Positions 17,605-27,310 are shown, numbered from the stretch's first letter. The stretch: 64,000 nt of DNA from G025836975 sp048751585 (GCF_048751585.1 NZ_JAZHOB010000003.1:186001-250000); one strand, 5' to 3'. Translations and numbers: made by a program. The notes: generated by a model not told the origin, from the sequence alone.

Positions 17605-18999
17605 ATGCAATCCACTACCTTATTGATCATCGGCGGCGGCCCCGGCGGCTATGTTGCCGCCATACGCGCCGGCCAGCTGGGCATTCCCACTATCCTTGTT
17701 GAAGGCGAAAACGTGGGTGGAACCTGCTTGAACGTAGGCTGCATTCCTTCCAAGGCGCTCATACACGCCGCCCAGGAATTTCATCAGTTGGCCCAGTTCG
17801 CGAACGGCTCCTCCCCCTTGGGCATCCACGCCTCGTCCGCCAGCATCGACATCGCCCGGACGGTGGCATGGAAAGACGGCATCGTCGACCGCCTGACCGG
17901 CGGCGTGGCGGCGTTGCTGAAAAAAAATGGCGTGCGGCTTGTCAAGGGATGGGCGCGCATCATCGACGGCAAGACCGTCGAGGTTGATCCTGACAAGCAG
18001 ACGGGTCAGGCTTTGCGCATCGCCTGCGAACACCTGTTGCTGGCTACAGGCTCCCAGCCTGTGGAGCTGCCGTTTCTGCCTTTCGGCGGTCCTGTCGTGT
18101 CCTCCACCCAGGCGCTGTCGCCGGCCAGCCTGCCCAAGCGTCTGGCGGTCGTGGGCGCGGGCTATATCGGGCTTGAGCTGGGCATGGCTTATCGCAAGCT
18201 GGGTGTGGAGGTCGATATCGTCGAGGCGCGGGACCGCATCCTGCCGACCTACGACGCCGATCTTTCCAAGCCCGTTCTGGCGGCCTTGAAGAAGCTGGGG
18301 GTGGCGCTGCATCTGTCCAGCCGCGTCCTGGGCATGGATCAAACCGGAAGGGTATTGAGGATACAAAGCACGAAAGGCGAAGAGTCCGGTTTGGCGGTGG
18401 AGCAGGTGCTGGTCGCCGTGGGCCGCCGGCCGCGCAGCGAAGGGCTGGAATCGCTGATGCTGGACATGGAAGGGCAGGCTGTGCGCATCGACGAACAATG
18501 CCGGACCTCCATGCGCAATGTGTGGGCGATCGGCGACCTTGCCGGCGAACCCATGCTGGCGCATCGGGCCATGGCCCAGGGCGAAATGGTGGCGGAGATC
18601 ATTGCCGGCAAGCGCCGCCGCTTCTGTCCCGCCGCCATTGCCGCCGTGTGCTTCACCGATCCCGAGATCGTGGCGGCCGGCCTGTCGCCGCAAGACGCTG
18701 CGCATATCGGCCTGGATTGCATCAGCGCCGAGTTTCCTTTTTCCGCCAATGGGCGCGCGATGACGCTCGAATCCACTGTTGGTTTCGTCCGCGTGGTGGC
18801 CCGGCGCGACAATCATTTGATTGTCGGATGGCAGGCGGTGGGGCGTGGCGTTTCCGAACTCTCCGCCGCCTTCGCCCAGTCGCTGGAAATGGGCGCGCGG
18901 CTGGAAGATGTCGCAGGTACCATCCACGCGCATCCTTCACTGGGCGAAGCCGTTCAGGAAGCGGCGCTTCGGGCGCTGGGCCATGCTTTGCACATCTGA
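17605..18999 (+). CDS. lpdV: Dihydrolipoyl dehydrogenase (E3) of the branched-chain complex
   Basis: 464-residue FAD disulfide oxidoreductase that reoxidises dihydrolipoamide and passes electrons to NAD. The N-terminal FAD motif LLIIGGGPGGYVAAIRAGQLG precedes the redox-active pair in GGTCLNVGCIPSK (Cys near 44 and 49). The NAD motif VVGAGYIGLELG lies near residue 180, the second FAD motif VWAIGDLAGEPMLAHRAMAQG near residue 306, and the dimer-domain His-Glu pair in IHAHPSLGEAVQEAA at the C terminus. Position as fourth gene of the bkd operon assigns it to this complex rather than to pyruvate dehydrogenase. Confidence 0.95.
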   Translation: MQSTTLLIIGGGPGGYVAAIRAGQLGIPTILVEGENVGGTCLNVGCIPSKALIHAAQEFHQLAQFANGSSPLGIHASSASIDIARTVAWKDGIVDRLTGGVAALLKKNGVRLVKGWARIIDGKTVEVDPDKQTGQALRIACEHLLLATGSQPVELPFLPFGGPVVSSTQALSPASLPKRLAVVGAGYIGLELGMAYRKLGVEVDIVEARDRILPTYDADLSKPVLAALKKLGVALHLSSRVLGMDQTGRVLRIQSTKGEESGLAVEQVLVAVGRRPRSEGLESLMLDMEGQAVRIDEQCRTSMRNVWAIGDLAGEPMLAHRAMAQGEMVAEIIAGKRRRFCPAAIAAVCFTDPEIVAAGLSPQDAAHIGLDCISAEFPFSANGRAMTLESTVGFVRVVARRDNHLIVGWQAVGRGVSELSAAFAQSLEMGARLEDVAGTIHAHPSLGEAVQEAALRALGHALHI

Positions 19000-19071
19000 T
19001 CCGCGCTGAAATATCTGACGCTACAATCGGTGTTCCTCCGACCCCGGATCCCAAAAGAGCGAACACCGAAA

Positions 19072-20022
19072 ATGCCTCAAGCGTCTCCATCACAAGGAAC
19101 ACAGCAGCAGCCCAGGCTGGAGTTTGTCATGTGCGCCAGTCCCGCCGGCACGCATCGCATGGCTTATTGGGAATGGGGCGATCCGGACAACGACAGGATA
19201 TTGCTGTGCGTGCATGGGCTGACGCGCACGGGCCGCGATTTCGATCAATTGGCCCGGCGCCTTTCGGCGCATTACCGCGTGGTCTGCCCTGATGTGGTCG
19301 GGCGCGGGAAGTCTGATTGGCTGATCAATGCCGCCGGCTATGTCGTGCCGCAGTACGTGGCCGATATGCTGACCCTGATCGCGCGACTGAATCCCGTCCA
19401 GCTGGACTGGGTGGGCACATCCATGGGCGGACTGATAGGCATGGGCCTGGCTGGAACGCTGGCCATGTCGACGGCGGGCCGGCCTGCCCGCGGGCCCTTC
19501 GGACTTCCGGCCGACCAGACCCTCAGCCTGGGCAAGATCGTGTTCAACGACATTGGTCCCAGCCTTAGCTTTCCGGGTCTGGTGCGCATCGCCGAGTATG
19601 TCGGGCAGCCCATGCGGTTTGCCACATTCGACCAGGCGGTCGACTACGTCCGCAGCGTATCGGCCGGATTCGGCCAGCACGATCGCCAAGGCTGGGAGGA
19701 GCTTACCCGCCATGTCTTCAATCAACAGGGCGATGAATGGGTCAAGCACTACGATCTGCGCATTGCCGAGCCGTTCGCCGGGCAATCCGAAGGCAGCGTG
19801 AAGGTGTCCGAGGCCGTATTGTGGGCTGCCTATGAAAGCATTTCATCGCCTATACTGGTCCTGCGGGGCGAGCAGTCCGATCTGCTGACGCCCGAAACCG
19901 CCCGCCAGATGCTCGAGCGCAATCCGCGCGCCAGCCTGCATAGCGTGCCCGATGTAGGCCACGCACCCACCTTGCGCAGCGACGATGAAATCGATCCCAT
20001 TGCGCGCTTCCTGACGGCGTAA
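19072..20022 (+). CDS. Alpha/beta-fold hydrolase
   Basis: 316-residue alpha/beta hydrolase. The oxyanion region LLCVHGLTRTGRDFDQLARR, the nucleophile elbow WVGTSMGGLIGMGLAG (Ser in GTSMGG) and a C-terminal Asp/His pair (LRGEQSDLLTPE, VPDVGHAPTL) form the catalytic set. The ATG at 19072 is preferred over an in-frame GTG at 19030, which lies in a Pro/Arg-rich stretch. It is 72 bases after lpdV and could be read through from the bkd operon, but a role in branched-chain metabolism is not shown. Substrate unknown. Confidence 0.85.
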   Translation: MPQASPSQGTQQQPRLEFVMCASPAGTHRMAYWEWGDPDNDRILLCVHGLTRTGRDFDQLARRLSAHYRVVCPDVVGRGKSDWLINAAGYVVPQYVADMLTLIARLNPVQLDWVGTSMGGLIGMGLAGTLAMSTAGRPARGPFGLPADQTLSLGKIVFNDIGPSLSFPGLVRIAEYVGQPMRFATFDQAVDYVRSVSAGFGQHDRQGWEELTRHVFNQQGDEWVKHYDLRIAEPFAGQSEGSVKVSEAVLWAAYESISSPILVLRGEQSDLLTPETARQMLERNPRASLHSVPDVGHAPTLRSDDEIDPIARFLTA

Positions 20023-20069
20023 GCGGCGTAAACTATTCTTTTGCATGCGTTCACAACCGGAGTCCAGAC

Positions 20070-20900
20070 ATCAAGGTCGATCTGCACTGTCATTCCACGA
20101 TTTCCGATGGCGTCCTGACGCCTTCGGAGGTGGCTGCGCGCGCGCATGCCAATGGCGTGGGGCTTTGGGCGCTGACCGATCACGACGAGCTTTCGGGCTT
20201 GGCCGACGCCAGGCGCAGCGCCGAGGCGCTGGGGATGTCTTTCATCACGGGTGTCGAAGTCTCGGTGACCTTTTTGGGCCACACTGTGCATATACTGGGC
20301 CTGGGCGTCGACGAACACGATGCTCCGTTGCAGGCGGGGCTTGAAGGCATACGCCAGGGCCGCGCAGTCCGGGCGCGCGAAATGGCCGATAGGCTCACGG
20401 CGCTGGGCATACCCGGCAGCTACGAGGGCGCCTTGCCCTATGCCGCCAACCCCTCGCTGATCAGCCGCACTCACTTTGCGCGCTTCCTGGTCGAAAAAGG
20501 CTATTGCAAGACCATGCAGGCGGTTTTCGACAAATACCTGGGCGACGGCAAGCCGGGCTACGTTCCCGTGCATTGGTCCACACTGGAACAGGCCGTGGGC
20601 TGGATCGTAGGTGCGGGCGGCCGGGCCGCCATCGCCCATCCGGGCCGCTACGACTACACGCCGCTGCAGTTCGATGCCTTGTTCGACCGGTTCAAGGAAC
20701 TGGGCGGCACGGCCATCGAGGTCGTGACCGGCAGCCACAGGCCGGACCAGTATGCCGAGTACGCGCGGGTTGCGCGCCGCTACGGCTTTCTGGCCTCTTG
20801 CGGGTCGGACTTCCACAGCCCCACAGAGGGCAAGCTCGACCTAGGGGAAATCCCCGCTCTGCCCGCCGACCTGACGCCTATCTGGCACGATTGGGCCTGA
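20070..20900 (+). CDS. PHP-domain phosphoesterase (RNase AM/TrpH-like), apparent ATC start
   Basis: 276-residue PHP-domain metallo-enzyme of the YciV/TrpH group, whose E. coli member is a 5'-3' exoribonuclease (RNase AM). Metal motifs are DLHCHSTISDG near the N terminus, ALTDHDELSG, GVEVSVTF, HPGRYDYTP and CGSDFHSPTEGK. The DLHCHS motif lies upstream of the first conventional start codon in frame (GTG at 20130), which would delete it. The only start that keeps the motif is ATC at 20070, seven bases after CCGGAG. Either ATC is a real rare start or an ATG has mutated. The ATG at 20045 is in another frame. Confidence 0.82.
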   Translation: MKVDLHCHSTISDGVLTPSEVAARAHANGVGLWALTDHDELSGLADARRSAEALGMSFITGVEVSVTFLGHTVHILGLGVDEHDAPLQAGLEGIRQGRAVRAREMADRLTALGIPGSYEGALPYAANPSLISRTHFARFLVEKGYCKTMQAVFDKYLGDGKPGYVPVHWSTLEQAVGWIVGAGGRAAIAHPGRYDYTPLQFDALFDRFKELGGTAIEVVTGSHRPDQYAEYARVARRYGFLASCGSDFHSPTEGKLDLGEIPALPADLTPIWHDWA

Positions 20901-20941
20901 GTTCCGGCTTTCGGCGCTCCCCTCCATTTTTCTGTACTGCC

Positions 20942-21499
20942 ATGAATAAAGCATTTGTCAAAGAGTCCGAGAACGACGATGACGACGATCTCGGCCCCGA
21001 CGCGGTGAAGCTGCCCGCGGGCACCAAGAACTACATAACGACGCAGGGCTATGCGCGCCTGCGCCAAGAGCTGGCGCATCTGATGACCGAAGAACGTCCG
21101 TCGGTCGTGCAGGTCGTTTCCTGGGCGGCATCCAATGGCGATCGCTCTGAAAACGGCGATTATCTGTACGGCAAGAAGCGCCTGCGCGAAATCGATCGCC
21201 GCATGCGTTTCCTGACCAAGCGCCTGGAAATCGCCGAAGTGGTCGATCCGGCCACGCAACCCAACAAGGACCAGGTCTTTTTCGGCGCCACGGTGGTGTA
21301 TTCGGACAAGGCCGGCGAAGAGTTCCGCGTGACCATCGTGGGCGTGGACGAGGCCGAGCCGCTGCAAGGCAGGATCAGCTGGATCTCGCCTGTCGCTCGC
21401 GCATTGCTCAAGGCCCGCGAAGGCGATACGGTCACCTTGCGCACGCCCGCCGGCATCGACGAACTGGATATACTGGAAGTGATTTACCCCGATCATTAG
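20942..21499 (+). CDS. greB: Transcription elongation factor GreB
   Basis: 185-residue Gre factor that rescues backtracked RNA polymerase by stimulating transcript cleavage. It has the N-terminal coiled coil (YITTQGYARLRQELAHLMTE and NGDRSENGDYLYGKKRLREI, acidic tip included) and the C-terminal FKBP-like domain (GVDEAEPLQGRISWISPVA). The GreB assignment rests on the longer, more basic coiled-coil region and the family-typical LRE-DRRMRFL-KRLE stretch. The N terminus has an extra acidic patch (ENDDDDDLG). Confidence 0.93.
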   Translation: MNKAFVKESENDDDDDLGPDAVKLPAGTKNYITTQGYARLRQELAHLMTEERPSVVQVVSWAASNGDRSENGDYLYGKKRLREIDRRMRFLTKRLEIAEVVDPATQPNKDQVFFGATVVYSDKAGEEFRVTIVGVDEAEPLQGRISWISPVARALLKAREGDTVTLRTPAGIDELDILEVIYPDH

Positions 21500-21623
21500 G
21501 CGCCGTCCGCCCTGGATCCGCCCGGCGCCGCGGCAATGGGCGCGCGGGTTCCGGCCATAATCCTTCCATGCATGGCAAACGGGTAAAATGTAGCCTTTCC
21601 CTTCATTTTCCCCGCATTGCACC

Positions 21624-24600
21624 GTGACTTCTATCCAGTATTTCCTTGGCTCCCCGGTCTTGTCTTCGTTTCGCCGCGAGCGGCTGCTGAAGCGGTTTGC
21701 CGACCTTGGCCTGCCGGTCGCCGATATAAGCGGCCGCTACGAGCACTATGTCTGGACCGATGCCGCCTTGAGCCAACAGGATCAGAACCGGCTGGAGCAG
21801 CTCCTGGATTACGGCGTTGCGGGCGAGGCCGGCAAGGAAAGCAAGAATTCACTGGTCTTGCGCGTGATTCCACGTCTGGGCACGGTGTCGCCCTGGGCCA
21901 GCAAGGCGACCGATATCGCGCATAATTGTGGCCTGTCGCCGGTGCGCCGCGTCGAGCGGGGCGTGCGCTACGTCGTGACGCCGGCCCGAGGCTTATTGGG
22001 TTCCAAGCCGTTCGATGCCGCGCAGCTCGAAAGCATAGCCGCCTGCCTGCATGACCGCATGACCGAGACCGTGGTCGATGCCTCCTTCGACGGCAAGGCC
22101 TTGTTCGCCTCGCTGCCGGGCAAGCCAATACAGACCATCGACGTCGTCGGCAAGGGCCAGGCGGCGCTCATCGAGGCGAACAGCGCCTTGGGCCTGGCCT
22201 TGTCCGATGATGAAATCGAATACCTTGATGCCGCTTTCCGGCAATTGGGCCGCAATCCCACCGACGTCGAGCTGATGATGTTCGCGCAGGCCAACAGCGA
22301 ACACTGTCGCCACAAGATCTTCAATGCCCAGTGGATCATCGACGGCCAGGAACAGTCCAACACTTTGTTCGGCATGATACGGGCGACCCACGCCGCCCAG
22401 CCCGAGGGCACGGTGGTGGCGTATTCGGACAATGCCGCGATCATGGCGGGCGGCCCGGCCACGCTTTTCCATGCCGGCCGCGATGCCGAGACAACAGCCT
22501 ACGGGCATTATCCGGCGACCGTGCATACGCTGATGAAGGTGGAAACGCACAACCATCCGACCGCGATTGCCCCGTTTCCGGGCGCCTCGACCGGCGCGGG
22601 CGGTGAAATACGCGACGAGGGCGCAACCGGCCGGGGCTCCAAGCCCAAGGCGGGCCTGACCGGCTTCACCGTGTCCAACCTGCGCTTCGACGATGCCATC
22701 GAGCCCTGGGAACGCGATGCTCACGGCTCGCCGGACCGCATCGCCAGTCCGCTGGACATAATGATAGAAGGGCCGATAGGCGGCGCGGCGTTCAACAATG
22801 AATTCGGCCGGCCCAATCTGCTGGGCTATTTCCGCACGTTTGAACAGGCCTCGGGCGGCACGCGCTGGGGCTATCACAAGCCTATCATGATCGCCGGCGG
22901 CTTGGGTTCCATCGATGGCCGCCTGACGCATAAAGATCCGATACCCCCGGGCGCCTTGCTGATCCAGCTGGGCGGGCCCGGCATGCGCATCGGCATGGGC
23001 GGCGGCGCGGCCTCCAGCATGAGCGCCGGCACCAACAGCGCGGAGCTCGATTTCGATTCGGTGCAGCGCGGCAACCCTGAAATCGAACGGCGCGGCCAGG
23101 AAGTCATAGACCGCTGCTGGCAGCAGGGCGACGACAACCCCATTATCGCCATCCACGATGTGGGCGCCGGCGGTTTGTCCAATGCCTTTCCCGAGCTGGT
23201 CAACGACGCGGGACGCGGCGCCTTGTTCGAATTGCAGCAGGTTCACCTGGAAGAATCGGGCTTGTCCGCCGCCGAGATATGGAGCAATGAATCGCAGGAG
23301 CGCTATGTATTGGCCATCCTGCCGCAAGACTTGCCGCGTTTCGATGCGATCGCCAAGCGCGAACGCTGTCCCTATGCGGTGGTGGGCGTGGCGACCGAAG
23401 AACGCCAGTTGCGCGTGACCTATGGCGAAGGCCTGCCGGGTGTGGCCGATGCCGCTGCGCAAGCATCCCCCATGCGGCCGCGGCCTGTCGATGTGCCCAT
23501 CGATGTCATCCTGGGCAAGCCGCCGCGCATGACCCGCGATGTCGAGCGCCTGGAGTCCTCGCATCCGGCGATCGATTTGGTGGGCATCCCGCTGGACGAA
23601 GCCATCGAGCGGGTCTTGCGGCATCCGACCGTCGCCAGCAAGAACTTCCTGATCACCATCGGCGACCGGACGGTGGGCGGCTTGAGCAGCCGCGACCAGA
23701 TGGTGGGGCCCTGGCAGATTCCCGTGGCCGATTGCGCCGTCACGCTGGCCGATTACGAAGGCGTGCGGGGCGAAGCCATGGCCATGGGCGAACGCAGCCC
23801 CTTGGCGATGATCGACGCGCCCGCTTCGGGGCGCATGGCCGTGGCCGAGGCGCTGACCAATCTTGCCGCCAGCGATGTGGGTTCGCTCAAGGACATCAAG
23901 CTGTCCGCCAACTGGATGGCCGCCTGCGGCGTCGCGGGCCAGGACGCCGCCTTGTACGACACCGTGTCCGCCGTCAGCGAATGGTGTCAGCAACTGGATT
24001 TATCCATACCGGTGGGCAAGGACTCCCTGTCCATGCGCACGGCATGGGATCATGACGGCGAAGCGCGCCAGGTCGTGGCGCCGGTTTCGCTGGTCGTGAC
24101 GGCATTTGCGCCGGTGGCCGATGTGCGGGCCACATTGACGCCGCAATTGCGCACAGACGCCGGCGACACGGCATTGATTCTTGTCGATCTGGGCTTGGGC
24201 CAACAGCGCCTGGGCGGCTCCATACTGGCGCAGGCCTACAACCAGGTGGGGCAGACGGTGCCCGATATCGACGATGCCGTATCCCTGGGCGCCTTCTTCA
24301 AGACCATCCGCCAACTGGCGGCGCAGGGCGATATCCTGGCCTATCACGACCGTTCCGATGGCGGCTTGCTGGCAACCGTCTGCGAAATGGCGTTCGCGGG
24401 CCATGTCGGAGTCTCCATCAACCTGGATATGCTGACCATCGATCCGCATGCCGCCGATTGGGGCGACTACAAGATACGCGCCGAGCAGATTTCGGTTCAG
24501 CGCGACGAACTTACCCTGAAGGCCTTGTTCGCCGAGGAAGCCGGCGCCGTCATCCAGGTGCCGCTTGCGCAACGCGACAAAGTGCTGCAGCAGTTGCGGT

Positions 24601-25679
24601 CGGCGGGCCTGTCCGCCCATTCGCATGTCATGGGCAGCCTGAACAAGACCGACGAGATACAGATCTACCGCGACGGCAAGTGCATTTATCAAAAGCCTCG
24701 CACCGAGCTCGGACAGCTGTGGGCCGAAGTGTCGCGCCGCATCATGGCCTTGCGCGACAATCCCGCTTGCGCCCAGGCGGAATTCGATATCTGGCAGGAT
24801 AAGGACGATCCGGGCCTGTCGCCCGTCGTTCCCTTCGATCCCCAAGAGGACGTTGCCGCGCCCTTCATCGCCACTGGCAAGCGTCCCCGGGTCGCGATCC
24901 TGCGCGAGCAGGGCTGCAACAGCCAGGTGGAAATGGCCTGGGCCTTCGACAAGGCGGGTTTCGAGGCGCTGGACGTGCACATGACCGACCTGCTGTCGGG
25001 CCGTGCCAATCTTGCCGATGTGCAAGGCCTGGTCGCCGTGGGCGGATTCAGCTATGGGGATGTGCTGGGCGCCGGCGAAGGCTGGGCGCGCACGATACGC
25101 TTCAACGACCAACTGGCTGATCAGTTCGCCGCCTATTTCGCCCGCCCCGATACTTTCGCGCTGGGCGTATGCAACGGCTGCCAGATGATGGCGGCCCTGG
25201 CCGGCATGATACCGGGCGCCGAGCATTGGCCGCGATTTACGCGCAATCTGTCCGAAAAATACGAGGCGCGCCTGTCCCTGGTCGAAGTTGCCGATTCTCC
25301 ATCGCTGTTCATGCAAGGCATGGAAGGCGCGCGGATTCCCATTGCCGTTGCCCATGGCGAGGGCTATGCCGATTTCTCCCGGCAGGGGGCGCTGGACAAG
25401 GTGCATGGCCTGATGAACTTCGTGGATAATCGTGGCGCGCGCACCGAACAATATCCCTACAATCCCAACGGCAGTCCGCAAGGCCTGGCGGGCGTCACCA
25501 CGGCGGACGGACGATTCACCGTCATGATGCCGCACCCGGAGCGGGTCACGCGCAATGTGGCCATGTCCTGGGCGCCGGAACGCTGGGGCGTTCAGGATAC
25601 GGGCGGCAAGAGCGGCGCCCATGGCGGATTCACTCCCTGGTTGCGCATGTTCCGCAATGCGCGGGTCTGGCTGGGCTGA
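21624..25679 (+). CDS. purL: Phosphoribosylformylglycinamidine synthase
   Basis: 1351-residue large-type FGAM synthase catalysing the fourth step of purine biosynthesis: FGAR + glutamine + ATP to FGAM. It contains the N-terminal PurS-like domain, two AIRS-type halves (KVETHNHPTAIAPFPGASTG near residue 300; HDVGAGGLSNAFPELVNDAG near residue 510) and a C-terminal class I glutamine amidotransferase domain. The nucleophile is Cys1183 in GVCNGCQMM, with His/Glu in MMPHPERV near the end. The start is GTG at 21624. A strong terminator follows directly. Confidence 0.97.
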   Translation: MTSIQYFLGSPVLSSFRRERLLKRFADLGLPVADISGRYEHYVWTDAALSQQDQNRLEQLLDYGVAGEAGKESKNSLVLRVIPRLGTVSPWASKATDIAHNCGLSPVRRVERGVRYVVTPARGLLGSKPFDAAQLESIAACLHDRMTETVVDASFDGKALFASLPGKPIQTIDVVGKGQAALIEANSALGLALSDDEIEYLDAAFRQLGRNPTDVELMMFAQANSEHCRHKIFNAQWIIDGQEQSNTLFGMIRATHAAQPEGTVVAYSDNAAIMAGGPATLFHAGRDAETTAYGHYPATVHTLMKVETHNHPTAIAPFPGASTGAGGEIRDEGATGRGSKPKAGLTGFTVSNLRFDDAIEPWERDAHGSPDRIASPLDIMIEGPIGGAAFNNEFGRPNLLGYFRTFEQASGGTRWGYHKPIMIAGGLGSIDGRLTHKDPIPPGALLIQLGGPGMRIGMGGGAASSMSAGTNSAELDFDSVQRGNPEIERRGQEVIDRCWQQGDDNPIIAIHDVGAGGLSNAFPELVNDAGRGALFELQQVHLEESGLSAAEIWSNESQERYVLAILPQDLPRFDAIAKRERCPYAVVGVATEERQLRVTYGEGLPGVADAAAQASPMRPRPVDVPIDVILGKPPRMTRDVERLESSHPAIDLVGIPLDEAIERVLRHPTVASKNFLITIGDRTVGGLSSRDQMVGPWQIPVADCAVTLADYEGVRGEAMAMGERSPLAMIDAPASGRMAVAEALTNLAASDVGSLKDIKLSANWMAACGVAGQDAALYDTVSAVSEWCQQLDLSIPVGKDSLSMRTAWDHDGEARQVVAPVSLVVTAFAPVADVRATLTPQLRTDAGDTALILVDLGLGQQRLGGSILAQAYNQVGQTVPDIDDAVSLGAFFKTIRQLAAQGDILAYHDRSDGGLLATVCEMAFAGHVGVSINLDMLTIDPHAADWGDYKIRAEQISVQRDELTLKALFAEEAGAVIQVPLAQRDKVLQQLRSAGLSAHSHVMGSLNKTDEIQIYRDGKCIYQKPRTELGQLWAEVSRRIMALRDNPACAQAEFDIWQDKDDPGLSPVVPFDPQEDVAAPFIATGKRPRVAILREQGCNSQVEMAWAFDKAGFEALDVHMTDLLSGRANLADVQGLVAVGGFSYGDVLGAGEGWARTIRFNDQLADQFAAYFARPDTFALGVCNGCQMMAALAGMIPGAEHWPRFTRNLSEKYEARLSLVEVADSPSLFMQGMEGARIPIAVAHGEGYADFSRQGALDKVHGLMNFVDNRGARTEQYPYNPNGSPQGLAGVTTADGRFTVMMPHPERVTRNVAMSWAPERWGVQDTGGKSGAHGGFTPWLRMFRNARVWLG

Positions 25680-25684
25680 AGGGC

Positions 25685-25711
25685 AACCCCGCGAAAGCGG
25701 GGTTTTCCTTT
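25685..25711 (+). terminator. Rho-independent terminator after purL
   Basis: An eight-base-pair perfect stem AACCCCGC / GCGGGGTT closes a GAAA tetraloop and is followed by TTCCTTT. It starts six bases after the purL stop codon, so it ends the purL transcript before the guaB promoter. Confidence 0.88.
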
Positions 25712-25754
25712 GACCCTTGTGATGGCCGACTAGGTAAAGACCCTAGCTTAAGCG

Positions 25755-25760
25755 TATAAT
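25755..25760 (+). promoter_or_regulatory. Likely -10 element of the guaB promoter
   Basis: A perfect TATAAT lies 24 bases upstream of the guaB start, in the short gap between the purL terminator and guaB. No good -35 hexamer is present at 17 bases. A short inverted repeat, CTAGG (25730-25734) and CCTAG (25742-25746), sits just upstream and could bind a regulator. Confidence 0.55.
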
Positions 25761-25783
25761 CTTGCTTTGCACGGAGCTAGTTT

Positions 25784-27244
25784 ATGCGTCTAATCAAAAA
25801 AGCGCTTACCTTCGACGATGTGTTGTTGGTCCCGGCGTATTCCGAAGTCCTTCCCCGCGACACCTCGCTGACTACCCGCTTCACGCGCGATATCACGCTG
25901 AATATCCCGCTGGTCTCCGCAGCCATGGATACCGTGACCGAATCGCGCCTGGCCATTGCCATGGCCCAGGAAGGCGGCATCGGCATCATCCACAAGAACC
26001 TCAGCGCGGAAGAACAGGCCCGCGAGGTCGCCCGCGTCAAGCGCCACGAATTCGGCATCGTGATCGATCCGGTCACCGTCACGCCCACCATGAAAGTGCG
26101 CGACGCCATCGCCTTGCAGCGCCAGCATGGCTTCTCCGGCCTGCCGGTCATCGAGGGCGGCAAGCTGGTCGGCATCGTCACCAACCGCGATCTGCGCTTC
26201 GAAGATCGCCTGGACGTCCCCCTGCGCGACATCATGACGCCCCAGGATCGCCTGATCACCATGAAGGAAGGCGCCACCCTGGACGAGGCCCAGGCGCTGA
26301 TGCACAAGCATCGCCTTGAACGCGTGCTGATCGTCAACGACGCATTCCAGCTGCGCGGCCTGGCCACCGTCAAGGACATCGTCAAGAATACCGAACATCC
26401 CTTTGCCTCCAAGGACAGCCAGGGCCAGTTGCGCGTTGGCGCGGCCGTGGGCGTGGGCGAAGGCACGGAAGAGCGCGTCGAGAAACTGGCCAATGCCGGC
26501 GTCGATGTCATCGTCGTCGATACCGCTCATGGCCATTCAGCGGGCGTCATCGAGCGCGTTCGCTGGGTCAAGAAGAACTATCCGAAGATCCAGGTCATCG
26601 GCGGCAATATCGCCACGGCTTCGGCGGCCAAGGCGCTGGTCGAGGCCGGCGCCGATTGCGTCAAGGTCGGCATAGGTCCGGGCTCCATCTGCACCACGCG
26701 TATCGTGGCCGGTGTGGGCGTTCCGCAAATCACGGCCATTGCCGATGTGGCCAAGGCGCTTGACGGCACGGGTGTTCCCCTTATCGCCGATGGCGGCATC
26801 CGTTATTCGGGCGACGTCTCCAAGGCCCTGGCGGCCGGCGCATCGGCCTGCATGATGGGCGGCATGTTCGCTGGCACCGAAGAAGCGCCCGGCGAGGTAG
26901 TCCTGTTTCAGGGCCGCTCGTACAAGTCGTATCGCGGCATGGGCAGCCTGGGCGCCATGGCCGACGGCTCAGCCGATCGCTATTTCCAGGATCCGGCCAA
27001 TAACGTCGACAAGCTCGTGCCCGAAGGCATAGAAGGGCGGGTGCCTTACAAGGGCAGCGTCATCGCCATCATCTATCAATTGATCGGCGGCATCCGCGCT
27101 TCCATGGGCTATTGCGGTTGCGCCTCCATCGAAGAAATGCGCACCAAGGCCGAGTTCGTCGAAATCACGTCGGCGGGCGTGCGCGAATCGCACGTTCACG
27201 ATGTGCAGATCACCAAGGAAGCACCCAACTACCGCGCTGACTAA
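25784..27244 (+). CDS. guaB: Inosine-5'-monophosphate dehydrogenase
   Basis: 486-residue enzyme oxidising IMP to XMP with NAD, the committed step of GMP synthesis. The TIM-barrel catalytic domain is interrupted by two CBS domains at about residues 93-205. The active-site Cys303 is in GPGSICTTR, the phosphate-binding loop is IADGGIRYSGD, and the flap includes YRGMGSLGAM and the Arg-Tyr pair region. GGAG precedes the ATG. It is closely followed by a terminator, so it is probably a single-gene transcript, with guaA 2.7 kb away on the same strand. Confidence 0.97.
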   Translation: MRLIKKALTFDDVLLVPAYSEVLPRDTSLTTRFTRDITLNIPLVSAAMDTVTESRLAIAMAQEGGIGIIHKNLSAEEQAREVARVKRHEFGIVIDPVTVTPTMKVRDAIALQRQHGFSGLPVIEGGKLVGIVTNRDLRFEDRLDVPLRDIMTPQDRLITMKEGATLDEAQALMHKHRLERVLIVNDAFQLRGLATVKDIVKNTEHPFASKDSQGQLRVGAAVGVGEGTEERVEKLANAGVDVIVVDTAHGHSAGVIERVRWVKKNYPKIQVIGGNIATASAAKALVEAGADCVKVGIGPGSICTTRIVAGVGVPQITAIADVAKALDGTGVPLIADGGIRYSGDVSKALAAGASACMMGGMFAGTEEAPGEVVLFQGRSYKSYRGMGSLGAMADGSADRYFQDPANNVDKLVPEGIEGRVPYKGSVIAIIYQLIGGIRASMGYCGCASIEEMRTKAEFVEITSAGVRESHVHDVQITKEAPNYRAD

Positions 27245-27264
27245 AACGGCTGCCTGTTGGACAG

Positions 27265-27297
27265 CGGCGCGCCATGCAAGCATGGCGCGCCGTTTTC
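27265..27297 (+). terminator. Rho-independent terminator after guaB
   Basis: A 13-base perfect inverted repeat, CGGCGCGCCATGC and GCATGGCGCGCCG, separated by only two bases and followed by TTTTCTTG. It lies between guaB and the convergent GNAT gene. The tail supports termination of the guaB transcript; the stem could also stall the opposing transcript. Confidence 0.88.
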
Positions 27298-27310
27298 TTG
27301 GCTTTCTTTC

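Noticed and set aside
17620..18933. 437-codon open frame opposite lpdV
   Set aside because: His/Gly/Gln-rich antisense translation without recognisable motifs, lying entirely within a clear E3 gene.
21566..21589. Palindrome CCATGCATGG and TAAAAT before purL
   Set aside because: A short palindrome next to a plausible -10 could be a purine-repressor site, but it does not match a known operator and no -35 is visible.
21993..23993. 666-codon open frame opposite purL
   Set aside because: Long antisense frame produced by high G+C third positions; no domain pattern, and purL is complete and conserved through the region.
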